Shown: piece after piece, positions 1 through 6,730 of the stretch | Layout: each line of letters starts with the position of its first letter | Numbering within the stretch: position 1 is the first letter of the stretch | IMG/VR virus record: IMGVR_UViG_3300035701_007086 | Span: 1 to 29,298 of that record | Length of the DNA stretch: 29,298 nucleotides | Direction: 5' to 3' (one strand) | Origin: a virus | The notes under the pieces: model-generated | Seen by the model: the letters and a program-made list of their open reading frames with translations, nothing else | Databases searched by the model: none | Told to the model about the DNA's origin: nothing | Made by a program: the position numbers and the translations under genes

Positions 1-144
1 CATCGAGACGAGACGCTTGAACTGATGGGACCTCTCGAGCTCGGGATGGTCGTCGATGTCGAACTCGGCATCCGGAGGGATCTCGGTGCCGGTCTCGTTT
101 ATCATGATCAGGTTGCCGGTCACATTCTTGTAGGTGCCAGGCAT
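1..144 (-). CDS. Hypothetical protein, 5' part only (runs off the left edge)
   Basis: The first 48 codons are visible, starting MPGTYKNVTGNLIMINETG and continuing past the window edge with no stop. The ATG at 144 lies just after the stop of the upstream gene (TGA at 148-146), and GGAGG sits about 8 nt before it, overlapping the end of the upstream gene. The two genes are therefore likely translationally coupled. I do not recognise a family. Its place at the end of a minus-strand run of structural-type genes suggests a virion or head-tail protein, but that is context only. Confidence 0.6.
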   Translation of the reverse strand, partial: MPGTYKNVTGNLIMINETGTEIPPDAEFDIDDHPELERSHQFKRLVSM

Positions 145-145
145 C

Positions 146-523
146 TCAGTGGCCTCCGTTCAGATTCCTGGAGAGACGATCGGCAGACGACCTGATGTCA
201 TCTCCGGAATCGATCTCGACTCCGGTGTTGCCGGAGGCCACGATGGGAGGGGTGTCGAAGGCCCTCGCCTGGATCCTCGTCAGGTCCCTATTCATCTCCG
301 ACATGTCGGATACGGAGGGAACCGAAACGACCTCCTCGATGACATCACGGGAGATCGTTCGAGCTTCCGTCCTACCGACATTCTGGATGACGATCGTCGG
401 TTCGATGTTCTCAGATATCCTCTTGAGGACGGATGCCAGTCTGTGGATGGCGAAGGCGATCAGCAGGCACCCCACGAACAAGGCCGCCGATATTGGCATC
501 CATGGTTCGATCACTTGTGGCAC
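146..523 (-). CDS. Small membrane-anchored hypothetical protein
   Basis: 125 aa with one clear hydrophobic helix near the N-terminus (about residues 10-33, PISAALFVGCLLIAFAIHRL), followed by a polar tail predicted to face one side of the membrane. The ORF starts with GTG at 523. An AGGAG lies only 2 nt upstream, which is closer than usual, so ATG at 499 is an alternative start, though it has no better SD. The 3' end couples to the next gene. Function is unknown; small single-helix proteins in phage late regions can be tail, lysis or connector accessories, but nothing here decides among them. Confidence 0.55.
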   Translation of the reverse strand: MPQVIEPWMPISAALFVGCLLIAFAIHRLASVLKRISENIEPTIVIQNVGRTEARTISRDVIEEVVSVPSVSDMSEMNRDLTRIQARAFDTPPIVASGNTGVEIDSGDDIRSSADRLSRNLNGGH

Positions 524-533
524 ATCTCCTGTA

Positions 534-980
534 CTATTGTCCGCCAGCGCCCTTCGGGGGCTGCATCTTCACATCATGACCGACGATGCTGCCTCCCGAT
601 CCCTCGATGGCCTTGAACAGGCCGGCGACATAATCGTTCTTGACCTGTTCCCTCTCGACGGGATCTGGCGGCAGACCGATCTCGATGCGCAGGCTGATGA
701 CGGCCCTGTACTGCTCTGGTGTCAGCTGTGGCCCCTGGGTGCCGTCCAACATACTCCCTTGAGCGGGTTGTCCGTTGATGGCGGGAACTCCCTGCATCCT
801 CTCACCGGGAGCGCCAGGAGTGACATCGAAATCCTGCATCCCTCCCATTTCCATTTGCGATTCCACCGTCCTCGCCACCCTGACGAGCAACTCCTTGGCA
901 TCCGCCTCCTCGGAGGGGAGTTCCGATGCCGCCACGAGACAACGGGCGTCGATCTCTCTCAACTTCGTTTGTCTGTCCAT
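534..980 (-). CDS. Hypothetical structural-type protein, 148 aa
   Basis: The start was placed at ATG 980 (MDRQTKLREID) because AAGGGGGA lies about 8 nt upstream. An in-frame ATG at 1010 with a weaker SD would add 10 residues. The N-terminal half is predicted helical and charged; the middle is rich in Gly, Pro, Gln and Met (QDFDVTPGAPGERMQG), a composition shared with other head proteins in this window; a helical segment follows near residues 95-130. No catalytic motif is visible. It lies between two other minus-strand hypotheticals and is probably co-transcribed with them. Confidence 0.6.
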   Translation of the reverse strand: MDRQTKLREIDARCLVAASELPSEEADAKELLVRVARTVESQMEMGGMQDFDVTPGAPGERMQGVPAINGQPAQGSMLDGTQGPQLTPEQYRAVISLRIEIGLPPDPVEREQVKNDYVAGLFKAIEGSGGSIVGHDVKMQPPKGAGGQ

Positions 981-1040
981 CTGCTTGTCCCCCTTGAGGA
1001 TCGTTTCCATCCCTGTTCGATGGATGGGGCGGAAAGTCCT

Positions 1041-2030
1041 TCACTCCGGCACGATGCGCCCGTCGTAGTAGAGCCTGTATGGGAATGTCGAATCACTGGA
1101 TTGTTCGTTCCCATCGTCCTCCTTTTTCTGATCCGAGTTGAAGATGAGGCCGTCCTCGACATAAGTCACATCTCTCATCTTCGGAGTCTGCATCCTGATG
1201 GTGATGTCCTCTCCCCAGTGGAACCGGACCTCGACATCATCGTCGTCGTCCACGGCGACCACTTCGTCATCATCATCAGTCATGTAGAACATCCAGTTCA
1301 GGTTTCCAGGGATCTTCCCAGGTCTATCCCCGAAGCCTATCCTTCCCTTCATGATCTCGAGGATCTTCGGATCTGCAGGGTCCTGACCCGACCACAACCT
1401 GCCAGTCAAGATGATGATCTGTTTGGCGGAGATGTTGCCGTTCCTCATCACCTTCACGCTGATGGAGCTGGTCTTGTCACCGAGCGTCGTCATTCCCTTT
1501 TCCCTTGATTCGGAGGCCCCTCTGCCGCTGCCGTCGCCACCGAAGATCGAGACTCCCTCCACTCCGACTTGTCCATGATGCATGGAAGGAAGAGGCCTTC
1601 CCCCCCTTCCTCCATCGTGGATCCCGAAGTGATCGGGGTCCACATTGTAGGCATCGAATGGGAGCTCCTTGTTCCACGGGACGACATTTCTCGGCCTGAT
1701 CTCACAGATGATGTATGGATCGATGGGCTTGTGGCAGACATATTCCATCCACTCCACCTGACATCCCTCGAAGACACCATGTATGGTGTCGATGATAAGG
1801 AGCTCTGGGATCTCGCCGAGAAGGTTGTGGTGAAGCTGTATGATGTTCGATCCCACATGCTCGAAGTAGGCGGACATCTTGATGACCCCTCGGTCCTCAT
1901 CGAACTCGTAATTCGATATCCATGGACTCACCACCTCCTCCTTGTGGACGAGGTAGTCCATCGGGACGAGGCTGTCCTCGAACTCCGTGTTGTCCAGCAC
2001 ACATACCACATCATCACGGGTCATGATCAT
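1041..2030 (-). CDS. Hypothetical protein whose leader is interrupted by IscB copy 1
   Basis: About 329 aa from ATG 2030 (MIMTRDDVVCVLDNTEFED); ATG 2024 is also possible. It contains an acidic stretch near the C-terminal third (TDDDDEVVAVDDDDDVEV) and no recognised domain. No SD precedes either ATG, because upstream lies the right end of the IscB element at about 2027-2070. A good SD (AGGAGG, minus strand, 3670-3675) lies directly beyond the left end of the same element, as if the insertion separated the SD from its start codon. The open frame continues into the element, so a start at ATG 2108 inside IscB sequence could make a longer hybrid protein. Expression may therefore be altered. Function unknown. 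Confidence 0.6.
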   Translation of the reverse strand: MIMTRDDVVCVLDNTEFEDSLVPMDYLVHKEEVVSPWISNYEFDEDRGVIKMSAYFEHVGSNIIQLHHNLLGEIPELLIIDTIHGVFEGCQVEWMEYVCHKPIDPYIICEIRPRNVVPWNKELPFDAYNVDPDHFGIHDGGRGGRPLPSMHHGQVGVEGVSIFGGDGSGRGASESREKGMTTLGDKTSSISVKVMRNGNISAKQIIILTGRLWSGQDPADPKILEIMKGRIGFGDRPGKIPGNLNWMFYMTDDDDEVVAVDDDDDVEVRFHWGEDITIRMQTPKMRDVTYVEDGLIFNSDQKKEDDGNEQSSDSTFPYRLYYDGRIVPE

Positions 2031-2050
2031 GATTCCGTTTGGCAAGGAAA

Positions 2051-2070
2051 CCCACGACTTCAGTCGTGGG
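2051..2070. repeat. IscB right-end palindrome, copy 1
   Basis: Perfect inverted repeat CCCACGACTTCAGTCGTGGG, a hairpin type common at IS200/IS605-superfamily ends. The identical 20-mer recurs at 3634-3653 and 23433-23452. It contains the last codons of iscB. Confidence 0.9.
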
Positions 2071-3349
2071 AGGAATTGCCATTCTCCTTCGAATGAGAGT
2101 GTGAGCATGAATATCCGTCCACTCGTTGCACGATCTGACAGTTCTTCCAGCTGGTGGTCGTGACTCCATCGATGGTGAAGGACCCAGTCGCTCGGATCGC
2201 CACTCTCCCCAGATGGGTTCCGATGAACTTCCCCTTCAGGACCATCGCCTTGACCAGATCTCCCGTCCTGAATCCATGAACGATCCTGCTCCCCTTCGGA
2301 CCCGTCCGTGGAAATCCGAACCTGTCCATCCGACAGGACTGACGACTCCCCCATCCCTTCGCTCCGATCGCAAGGATCGTCTGGCTCGGATCGAGCCGAA
2401 CTTTCGATCCCGACTCTCCGACACAAGCCGCATCGATCCAGTGAGCCTTGGGATAGCCTTGCCTCGTTCGATTGAACTTGGTCCGTCCTCCAGTCCCCAC
2501 CTCCAACGGAAGTCCCGTCTGCTTCAAGCGATGAAAGAGGGCCCATCGAGTGGCGTTCACGGCCGCAGCATCCTTCAGTGGTCTCTTGGCTTGCTCCTGG
2601 ATCTTGGGATGTCCGAACTCCTCTGCCGTCATCGTTCCCTTCTCGATGTTGCAATCACGACAGGAGATCGCCAAGTTGGAGACCCTGTTCGTTCCTCCCC
2701 GGCTCCTCGGGGTGATGTGCTCCACCTGCAGTGGAACTCCCATCACACCACAATAGACGCAATTCCTGCTCCACTTCTCGAGTAGGTACTCCCTGACCTC
2801 ATAGCCCTGCAGCTCTCCCTGCTGGTATTCCACTCCGGAGATCTCAGCATTGTCCATCAACTGAGTGTCGAACTTGACCAGCTCCATGGAGATCGATCCC
2901 ACCGGAGACCACCTCGACAACCTCCTGATCCAGGTCTCCACATTCACGACCCGACTCGACAGAGATGGTGGCAGCCAGCTCCCTGGCCTCGTCCGATTCA
3001 GGAACCTCGGTTCTCGATGCCTTGTCTTCCGACTCCGACGAGAACGCCTGATGGTCCTCCTTGCATCCATCCTCTTCTTGATCGTCATCCCTCGATGCTC
3101 GATCTCCCCAGCCCAGACCACCCGATTGGAACTTTCCTCCACCAGGACGATTCCAGTCTTCCGGCTGCCCGGATCGACCGAGACTCGAAGCGTCCTGGGT
3201 TGATCTGCGATCACTTCCTTGAGGATGATGGTGAACGGAAACATCCTCAGCACGGCAGCCCTCTGCCCATCCAACAGCATCCTAGCCTTGGCCGGATGGA
3301 CTGGGTTTTGCGGCTTTCGATTCTGGTCCACGACGAACACTGCGTTCAA
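2060..3349 (-). CDS. iscB: IscB RNA-guided nuclease, copy 1
   Basis: 429 aa, TTG start at 3349 with AGGAG about 7 nt upstream. IscB is the HNH/RuvC nuclease ancestral to Cas9; it uses an omega-RNA encoded just upstream to cut guide-matched DNA. Visible parts, in order: N-terminal PLMP-type domain (about residues 1-50); RuvC-I with D59 (SVDPGSRKTG); an Arg-rich bridge helix (about 91-118); RuvC-II with E156 (SMELVKF); HNH with C197/C200, H211 and C230/C233; RuvC-III with H303 and D306 (AHWIDAA). All expected catalytic residues are present, so it is probably active. The stop codon lies inside the right-end hairpin. It is about three-quarters identical by eye to copy 2. Confidence 0.92.
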   Translation of the reverse strand: MNAVFVVDQNRKPQNPVHPAKARMLLDGQRAAVLRMFPFTIILKEVIADQPRTLRVSVDPGSRKTGIVLVEESSNRVVWAGEIEHRGMTIKKRMDARRTIRRSRRSRKTRHREPRFLNRTRPGSWLPPSLSSRVVNVETWIRRLSRWSPVGSISMELVKFDTQLMDNAEISGVEYQQGELQGYEVREYLLEKWSRNCVYCGVMGVPLQVEHITPRSRGGTNRVSNLAISCRDCNIEKGTMTAEEFGHPKIQEQAKRPLKDAAAVNATRWALFHRLKQTGLPLEVGTGGRTKFNRTRQGYPKAHWIDAACVGESGSKVRLDPSQTILAIGAKGWGSRQSCRMDRFGFPRTGPKGSRIVHGFRTGDLVKAMVLKGKFIGTHLGRVAIRATGSFTIDGVTTTSWKNCQIVQRVDGYSCSHSHSKENGNSSHD

Positions 3350-3660
3350 CTCGATCTCCTGACTGGTGAGACTCTCCCCTCGGGATCGCTCCCTCGGGGG
3401 TGAAGTTTGCCTCGACGATGTGAGAGGAGCTTGTCGTGCTCAGAACATTGGTTCCTTCCCCTCAGAACTTCATTGTCCTGAACGACAGAGCCTGAGACTG
3501 GCGAGCATCTCAGGGTGTCCTGACTCCTCTCACGGAGCCCGATGAGGATTTTCGATCCTCCTGGCTGGGTCTGGTCAACCGAGATCACCGAGTGATCTCC
3601 CGATTTCTGTCGGGGCCTGTTGTGGTGGACAAGCCCACGACTTCAGTCGTGGGTGGTTGA
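3350..3660 (-). ncRNA. Putative IscB omega-RNA, copy 1, with its guide beyond 3660
   Basis: This stretch of about 310 nt holds no gene. It is strongly similar to the leader of IscB copy 2 although non-coding. One stem keeps its pairing while its bases change: CCTGAGA/TCTCAGG (3491-3497 with 3508-3514) here, CATGGGA/TCCCATG in copy 2. A second stem, GAGGAT/ATCCTC near 3544-3560, is conserved in both. In known IscB systems the guide is the flanking DNA at the 5' end of the RNA; here that would be the minus strand just above 3660, which includes the displaced SD. Exact ends are estimates. Confidence 0.7.
3634..3653. repeat. IscB left-end palindrome, copy 1
   Basis: Same 20-nt palindrome as at 2051-2070, followed on the plus strand by TGGTTGAC. 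The remnant at 23433 has CGGTTGAC in the same place and copy 2 has CCGGTTGAC, so this tail marks the left end. Confidence 0.88.
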
Positions 3661-3669
3661 CAACCTGAT

Positions 3670-3675
3670 CCTCCT
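3670..3675 (-). promoter_or_regulatory. Displaced Shine-Dalgarno (AGGAGG) beyond the IscB left end
   Basis: The minus strand reads TTCAGGAGGATCAGG directly before the IscB left end and is not followed by any nearby start codon. The minus-strand gene on the other side of the element (start 2030/2024) has no SD of its own. The simplest reading is that IscB inserted between this SD and that start. Confidence 0.5.
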
Positions 3676-3743
3676 GAAGACCCTTATCCAACGATGAAGG
3701 ATGAATTCTCTCCGATGAACAACTTCGAGAAGGTGATGACCCA

Positions 3744-4409
3744 ATGTGGATGAGCACGGCCCTGGAGGAATCCCTTCCTCCCTTCGTGACGGAGAACACA
3801 CCCGATGTCCCGATCCGGATGATCGAGGAGATGCTGGAGTCATCGAGATTCGATACCGTCGATCTGTTCAGGACATCCTCTCATCGCTTCGAGGGGAAGA
3901 GGGCCATCCCGATGATGACCGTATCGTTCCATCGTCACCTGTTCGTCACGGGAATGGTCCCTTCTCCGGACGAGTACCTCTCCGAATACGAGAGGGAGAA
4001 CAGCCACTTCCTGTCCTCCAGGGAAGACGATGATATGAGTGGAATAAGGCACAGGGTGATGAGGGCGTATCCGTCCCTGATCCGGGACATCCACTTCGTG
4101 AGTGGATGCCGGGAGATGGGCTGCGATGCGATCAGGACCGTCAGGGATGACATAGCGGGGGTGGATGCCAGGATCCCGATCGACGGCGGAGAGATCAAGG
4201 TCAGGCTGTACTACGACAGCCCGAGATCGAGGACCCACAAGATGAGGAAGGCCTTCTCCCACGTGATGGGGCCCGATCACCACGACCTCGGGCTGTCCAG
4301 GGGAAATTGCCTCAGGATCGGCGATTTCCTCCTCTACTCATCATCGGTGATCAGATCGTTCCTCATATCGGTGGGAGTCGAAGAAGGAAATCTGAGGCCC
4401 GAATCGTAA
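3744..4409 (+). CDS. Hypothetical protein; weak PD-(D/E)XK nuclease resemblance
   Basis: 221 aa on the plus strand, opposite to nearly all other genes. The start ATG 3744 has GAAGGTGA upstream. Residues about 128-150 contain a GVD followed by EIKV (DDIAGVDARIPIDGG, then EIKVRL), i.e. D-x8-E-x-K, which recalls the PD-(D/E)XK nuclease core; conserved-looking charged and His residues follow (SPRSRTHKMRK, PDHHDL). This is a motif-level impression only. It is the first gene of a two-gene plus-strand unit that ends in a strong terminator, so it may be expressed at a different time from the structural operon. A 19-codon ORF at 3694-3753 overlaps its start but lacks an SD. Confidence 0.6.
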   Translation: MWMSTALEESLPPFVTENTPDVPIRMIEEMLESSRFDTVDLFRTSSHRFEGKRAIPMMTVSFHRHLFVTGMVPSPDEYLSEYERENSHFLSSREDDDMSGIRHRVMRAYPSLIRDIHFVSGCREMGCDAIRTVRDDIAGVDARIPIDGGEIKVRLYYDSPRSRTHKMRKAFSHVMGPDHHDLGLSRGNCLRIGDFLLYSSSVIRSFLISVGVEEGNLRPES

Positions 4410-4440
4410 CTATCAATCACACACGGGAGGTGCTCGAGCC

Positions 4441-4773
4441 ATGAACAAGAAGCTCATCAGGACCGCAAAAGAGATGCTCTCCATCGCCAATGATCTGGAT
4501 GATCTGGGGTTGTATGCCCTGTCGAGCCAGTTGGACAGGAGGGCGATGAGAATCATCTCCGCCCAAGTGCCTGACGCTGGCGTCGAGAACCTCGTATCCC
4601 CAAATCTCCTCAGTCCAGAGAAGGCCAAGGAGATACAGGAAGAACAAGAAGACAACCAGGAGAAAGTGAAAACGCTGGTCGATCAGGACGAGGAGGCCGT
4701 TCTTGATCAGGAGGACTTCCTGAAAGAACATCAGGATGAGGTCGAGACTCCGCTCAGGGAGATCGTCAAATAG
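4441..4773 (+). CDS. Small acidic helical hypothetical protein
   Basis: 110 aa, ATG 4441 with GGGAGGTG about 8 nt upstream, 31 nt after the preceding gene. The N-terminal half (MNKKLIRTAKEMLSIANDLD) is amphipathic helical and the C-terminal half is very rich in Glu, Gln and Asp, suggesting an extended helix or coiled coil. No enzymatic motif is visible. It is the last gene of the plus-strand unit and is followed 26 nt later by an intrinsic terminator. Function unknown. Confidence 0.68.
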   Translation: MNKKLIRTAKEMLSIANDLDDLGLYALSSQLDRRAMRIISAQVPDAGVENLVSPNLLSPEKAKEIQEEQEDNQEKVKTLVDQDEEAVLDQEDFLKEHQDEVETPLREIVK

Positions 4774-4799
4774 TAGCGTCGAGAGAAGAACCCTCGATC

Positions 4800-4834
4800 G
4801 CCGCACCACCTGGTGGTGCGGCATTTTCGTTTTC
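4800..4834 (+). terminator. Intrinsic terminator of the plus-strand unit
   Basis: A 9-bp perfect stem GCCGCACCA/TGGTGCGGC (4800-4808, 4814-4822) with loop CCTGG is followed by ATTTTCGTTTTC. It lies between converging genes, so the hairpin may also help stop minus-strand transcripts. Confidence 0.85.
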
Positions 4835-4854
4835 AGGAATTGGGGGCCATGAAG

Positions 4855-5442
4855 TCACGATTCCTTCAGGCACACCTCGACACTGACATCCTTCCCACAG
4901 TGGGGACAGGTGGGAATCGATATGATGCACTGGGGGGTTCCTTCCGTGCCATCACTCATGTTCCTGATCCTGCGAACGATGTTGCTGGTGGACAGCTCGG
5001 GAGCCATCTCGACGAAGCACATCTCTCCCCCCATCCTCTTGATTATCGCCTGCTCCTTGCACTTCCCCTTGTACTCGCTCCCCTTGACATGGACATCCGG
5101 GTGGACGGACTCGATGAGGGGTCGGGCGATCTCGTCATCGTCGATGATCGTCACGAAGTCCACGCACTCGAGCGAGGATAGCATCAGCAGTCTCTCCGCC
5201 TCGGTCATCACGGGCCTCGTGGGGCCCTTCAGCCTGCGGATGGCGGCATCGCTGTTGACCCCGACGATGAGGATGTCACCCTTCTCCCTCGCCGACTGAA
5301 GCAGCGAGATGTGGCCGGGGTGGATCAGGTCGAAACAGCCGTTGGTGGTGACGAACGAGTATCCCTTCTGCTCGCTCAGGCGCTGCACGAGTGCGGGGAT
5401 CTCGTCGAAGGGGACGATCTTGAGGGAAGGATCCTTTGACAT
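4855..5442 (-). CDS. HldE/RfaE2-type nucleotidyltransferase with a Cys-rich tail
   Basis: 195 aa cytidylyltransferase-like protein, closest by motif to the C-terminal domain of HldE (D-glycero-beta-D-manno-heptose 1-phosphate adenylyltransferase), which activates a sugar phosphate with a nucleotide. Seen: TTNGCFD (32-38), nucleotide-binding HPGH (41-44), LKGPTRPV (71-78), VKGSEYKGK (119-127) and STS (151-153). Length to about residue 160 matches the family. After it comes an unusual tail with C172, C179, C182 and C191 (TCPHCGKDV), probably a small zinc knuckle. ATG 5442 has AGGAG upstream. Phage copies could modify host or virion glycans; a glycerol-phosphate cytidylyltransferase role cannot be excluded. 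Confidence 0.8.
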   Translation of the reverse strand: MSKDPSLKIVPFDEIPALVQRLSEQKGYSFVTTNGCFDLIHPGHISLLQSAREKGDILIVGVNSDAAIRRLKGPTRPVMTEAERLLMLSSLECVDFVTIIDDDEIARPLIESVHPDVHVKGSEYKGKCKEQAIIKRMGGEMCFVEMAPELSTSNIVRRIRNMSDGTEGTPQCIISIPTCPHCGKDVSVEVCLKES

Positions 5443-5466
5443 CGATGGCTCCTTGTGAAACGAATA

Positions 5467-5491
5467 TGGCCGGCGAGAATGTCGCCGGCCA
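5467..5491 (-). terminator. Terminator-like hairpin after the 351-aa gene
   Basis: Perfect 10-bp stem TGGCCGGCGA/TCGCCGGCCA with a 5-nt loop, placed between the stop of the upstream minus-strand gene (5515) and the next start (5442). The downstream tract on the minus strand (TATTCGTTTCAC) is only moderately T-rich. Confidence 0.65.
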
Positions 5492-5514
5492 CCTTATACC
5501 ACGAGGATGAAAGT

Positions 5515-6570
5515 TCACTCGCCCTTAAACGCCAGACGGAACATACGTTGGCGCTGTCCCGGGAGCATATATTCAGGGGTGCTCACAACACCGATGCTGG
5601 GGTAATAATCTGTTTTGATCTGTTCCTTGGCCTCGTCGTACGCCTCCTTGTACGACTTCGCCATGTCGAGGATCCTCGACGGATCGAATGAATCGTCGCC
5701 CTCGACTCCGGGTTCGAGGTGGACCAGCCTGCGATACCTGCTGTTGAGCCACATCGCCAACCTCCTGTAGAGGATGTATGACGCCCCATTCAACAGGGCG
5801 AAATCCCATCTCCTCGGAAGACTACCGATGTTCCTCGGTCCCGTGGCCCTATTCGTCTTGTCAACTCCCGCTTGGGCGACGATGCCACAGGCAGCCTGGT
5901 AAATGGCATCGTTGATCTCCCTGTTCGACACCGCCTGGAACCAGTAGTTGATCTCTATCATATCGTGCCATGCGATGCCCTGAGGGGTCTCCCCATCGGT
6001 TTGGACGAAGAAGATGTTGTTGTTGTAATCGCAGTGCCACTCCAGGCCGTTCGGATAGTCATCGTTCGCCGTCCCGATGTTGTCCAGTCCCGTCGTGCCA
6101 CGCATCGGGATCAGCTTGAGGGCCGATCTGTCACCATCCGTTGCCTTCATGCTGATGTAGAGCTCCGGCCTCGGCCAGTAGTCCCACGATCCCCATGCCA
6201 TCGTCCTGGCCTTCGTCCTCCCATCATCCGTGAAAATGGGGTTCTCCCTGAACACCGGGGTCTCCATCAGCCACCTCATCTCGTACGCCACGCTGGAGCG
6301 AAGGAGGAGCTCCTCTCCCCAGATGGGGTAGTGGGTGGCGAGAACGGAATCGTCGCTTTCCTCCTCGGTGATGATGTAGTAGTCGCTGATGTCGCCATCG
6401 GTATCGATGTACTCGTTCTCGGGAAACTCGACCGTCGTGACTGGCAAGTAGGAGCCATCTATGTGGGTGGAGCGGGTGATCCGATAGTGATCGACATCAC
6501 CACTGGTGTCCATCCTGTCCCAGGTGACATAGACTCCGTCGGCTCCCTCGTAGTTTCCAAGGACTATCAT
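5515..6570 (-). CDS. Structural-type protein with an N-terminal fibronectin-III-like domain
   Basis: 351 aa, ATG 6570 preceded by GGAGGACACC. Residues about 10-70 (GVYVTWDRMDTSGDVDHYRI, then DISDYYIITEEE) have the alternating Trp/Tyr beta-strand pattern of fibronectin type III modules, which are frequent on phage virion surfaces. The remaining part is mixed, with many Trp and Tyr residues (WGSWDYWPRPEL, EINYWFQAV) and a helical C-terminal part. No catalytic signature is visible. Its position downstream of the head genes and its own terminator suggest a head-tail or virion surface protein. Product identity is uncertain. Confidence 0.65.
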   Translation of the reverse strand: MIVLGNYEGADGVYVTWDRMDTSGDVDHYRITRSTHIDGSYLPVTTVEFPENEYIDTDGDISDYYIITEEESDDSVLATHYPIWGEELLLRSSVAYEMRWLMETPVFRENPIFTDDGRTKARTMAWGSWDYWPRPELYISMKATDGDRSALKLIPMRGTTGLDNIGTANDDYPNGLEWHCDYNNNIFFVQTDGETPQGIAWHDMIEINYWFQAVSNREINDAIYQAACGIVAQAGVDKTNRATGPRNIGSLPRRWDFALLNGASYILYRRLAMWLNSRYRRLVHLEPGVEGDDSFDPSRILDMAKSYKEAYDEAKEQIKTDYYPSIGVVSTPEYMLPGQRQRMFRLAFKGE

Positions 6571-6669
6571 GTTGGTGTCCTCCGGTGAGAATCTCGATGA
6601 TCCTACTTTCTACGAGGGGGACGATTGCACCTTCAGTAGCCCCCTCTCCAACCGTCCATCAAAAACAAC

Positions 6670-6698
6670 GGGGGTCGCAGCATCATACTGCGACCCCC
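6670..6698 (-). terminator. Intrinsic terminator after the 323-aa gene
   Basis: Perfect 11-bp stem GGGGGTCGCAG/CTGCGACCCCC with a 7-nt loop. On the minus strand it is followed by GTTGTTTTTG. It sits 33 nt after the stop of the 323-aa gene. Confidence 0.88.
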
Positions 6699-6730
6699 TC
6701 CCAAACGAGAGCCGCCATGGCTCCCGGTCC

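Larger units (their letters stand above)
2027..3660 (-). mobile_element. IS200/IS605-superfamily IscB element, copy 1
   Basis: The element has an identical 20-nt palindrome near each end, CCCACGACTTCAGTCGTGGG, at 2051-2070 and 3634-3653. Between them lie iscB and a long conserved non-coding leader. No tnpA is present, so movement would need a transposase in trans. Outer borders are inferred from what is shared with the remnant at 23409-23460: the right end to about 2027, and the left end through GGTTGAC at about 3660. The element sits between the SD and the start of the 329-aa gene. Confidence 0.75.

Noticed and set aside
195-1508. Long plus-strand open frame of 437 codons
   Set aside because: It lies opposite three minus-strand genes with good SDs or coupling; its translation is rich in His, Leu, Arg and Asp without domain logic, typical of an antisense shadow in moderately GC-rich DNA.
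2031-2654. N-terminal extension of the 329-aa gene through the IscB sequence
   Set aside because: The first 208 codons of this open frame are antisense-register readings of IscB DNA and include the end palindrome; a start near 2030/2024 is more plausible.
3694-3753. 19-codon ORF overlapping the start of the 221-aa gene
   Set aside because: No SD and no sign of attenuator structure; the overlap could be chance.
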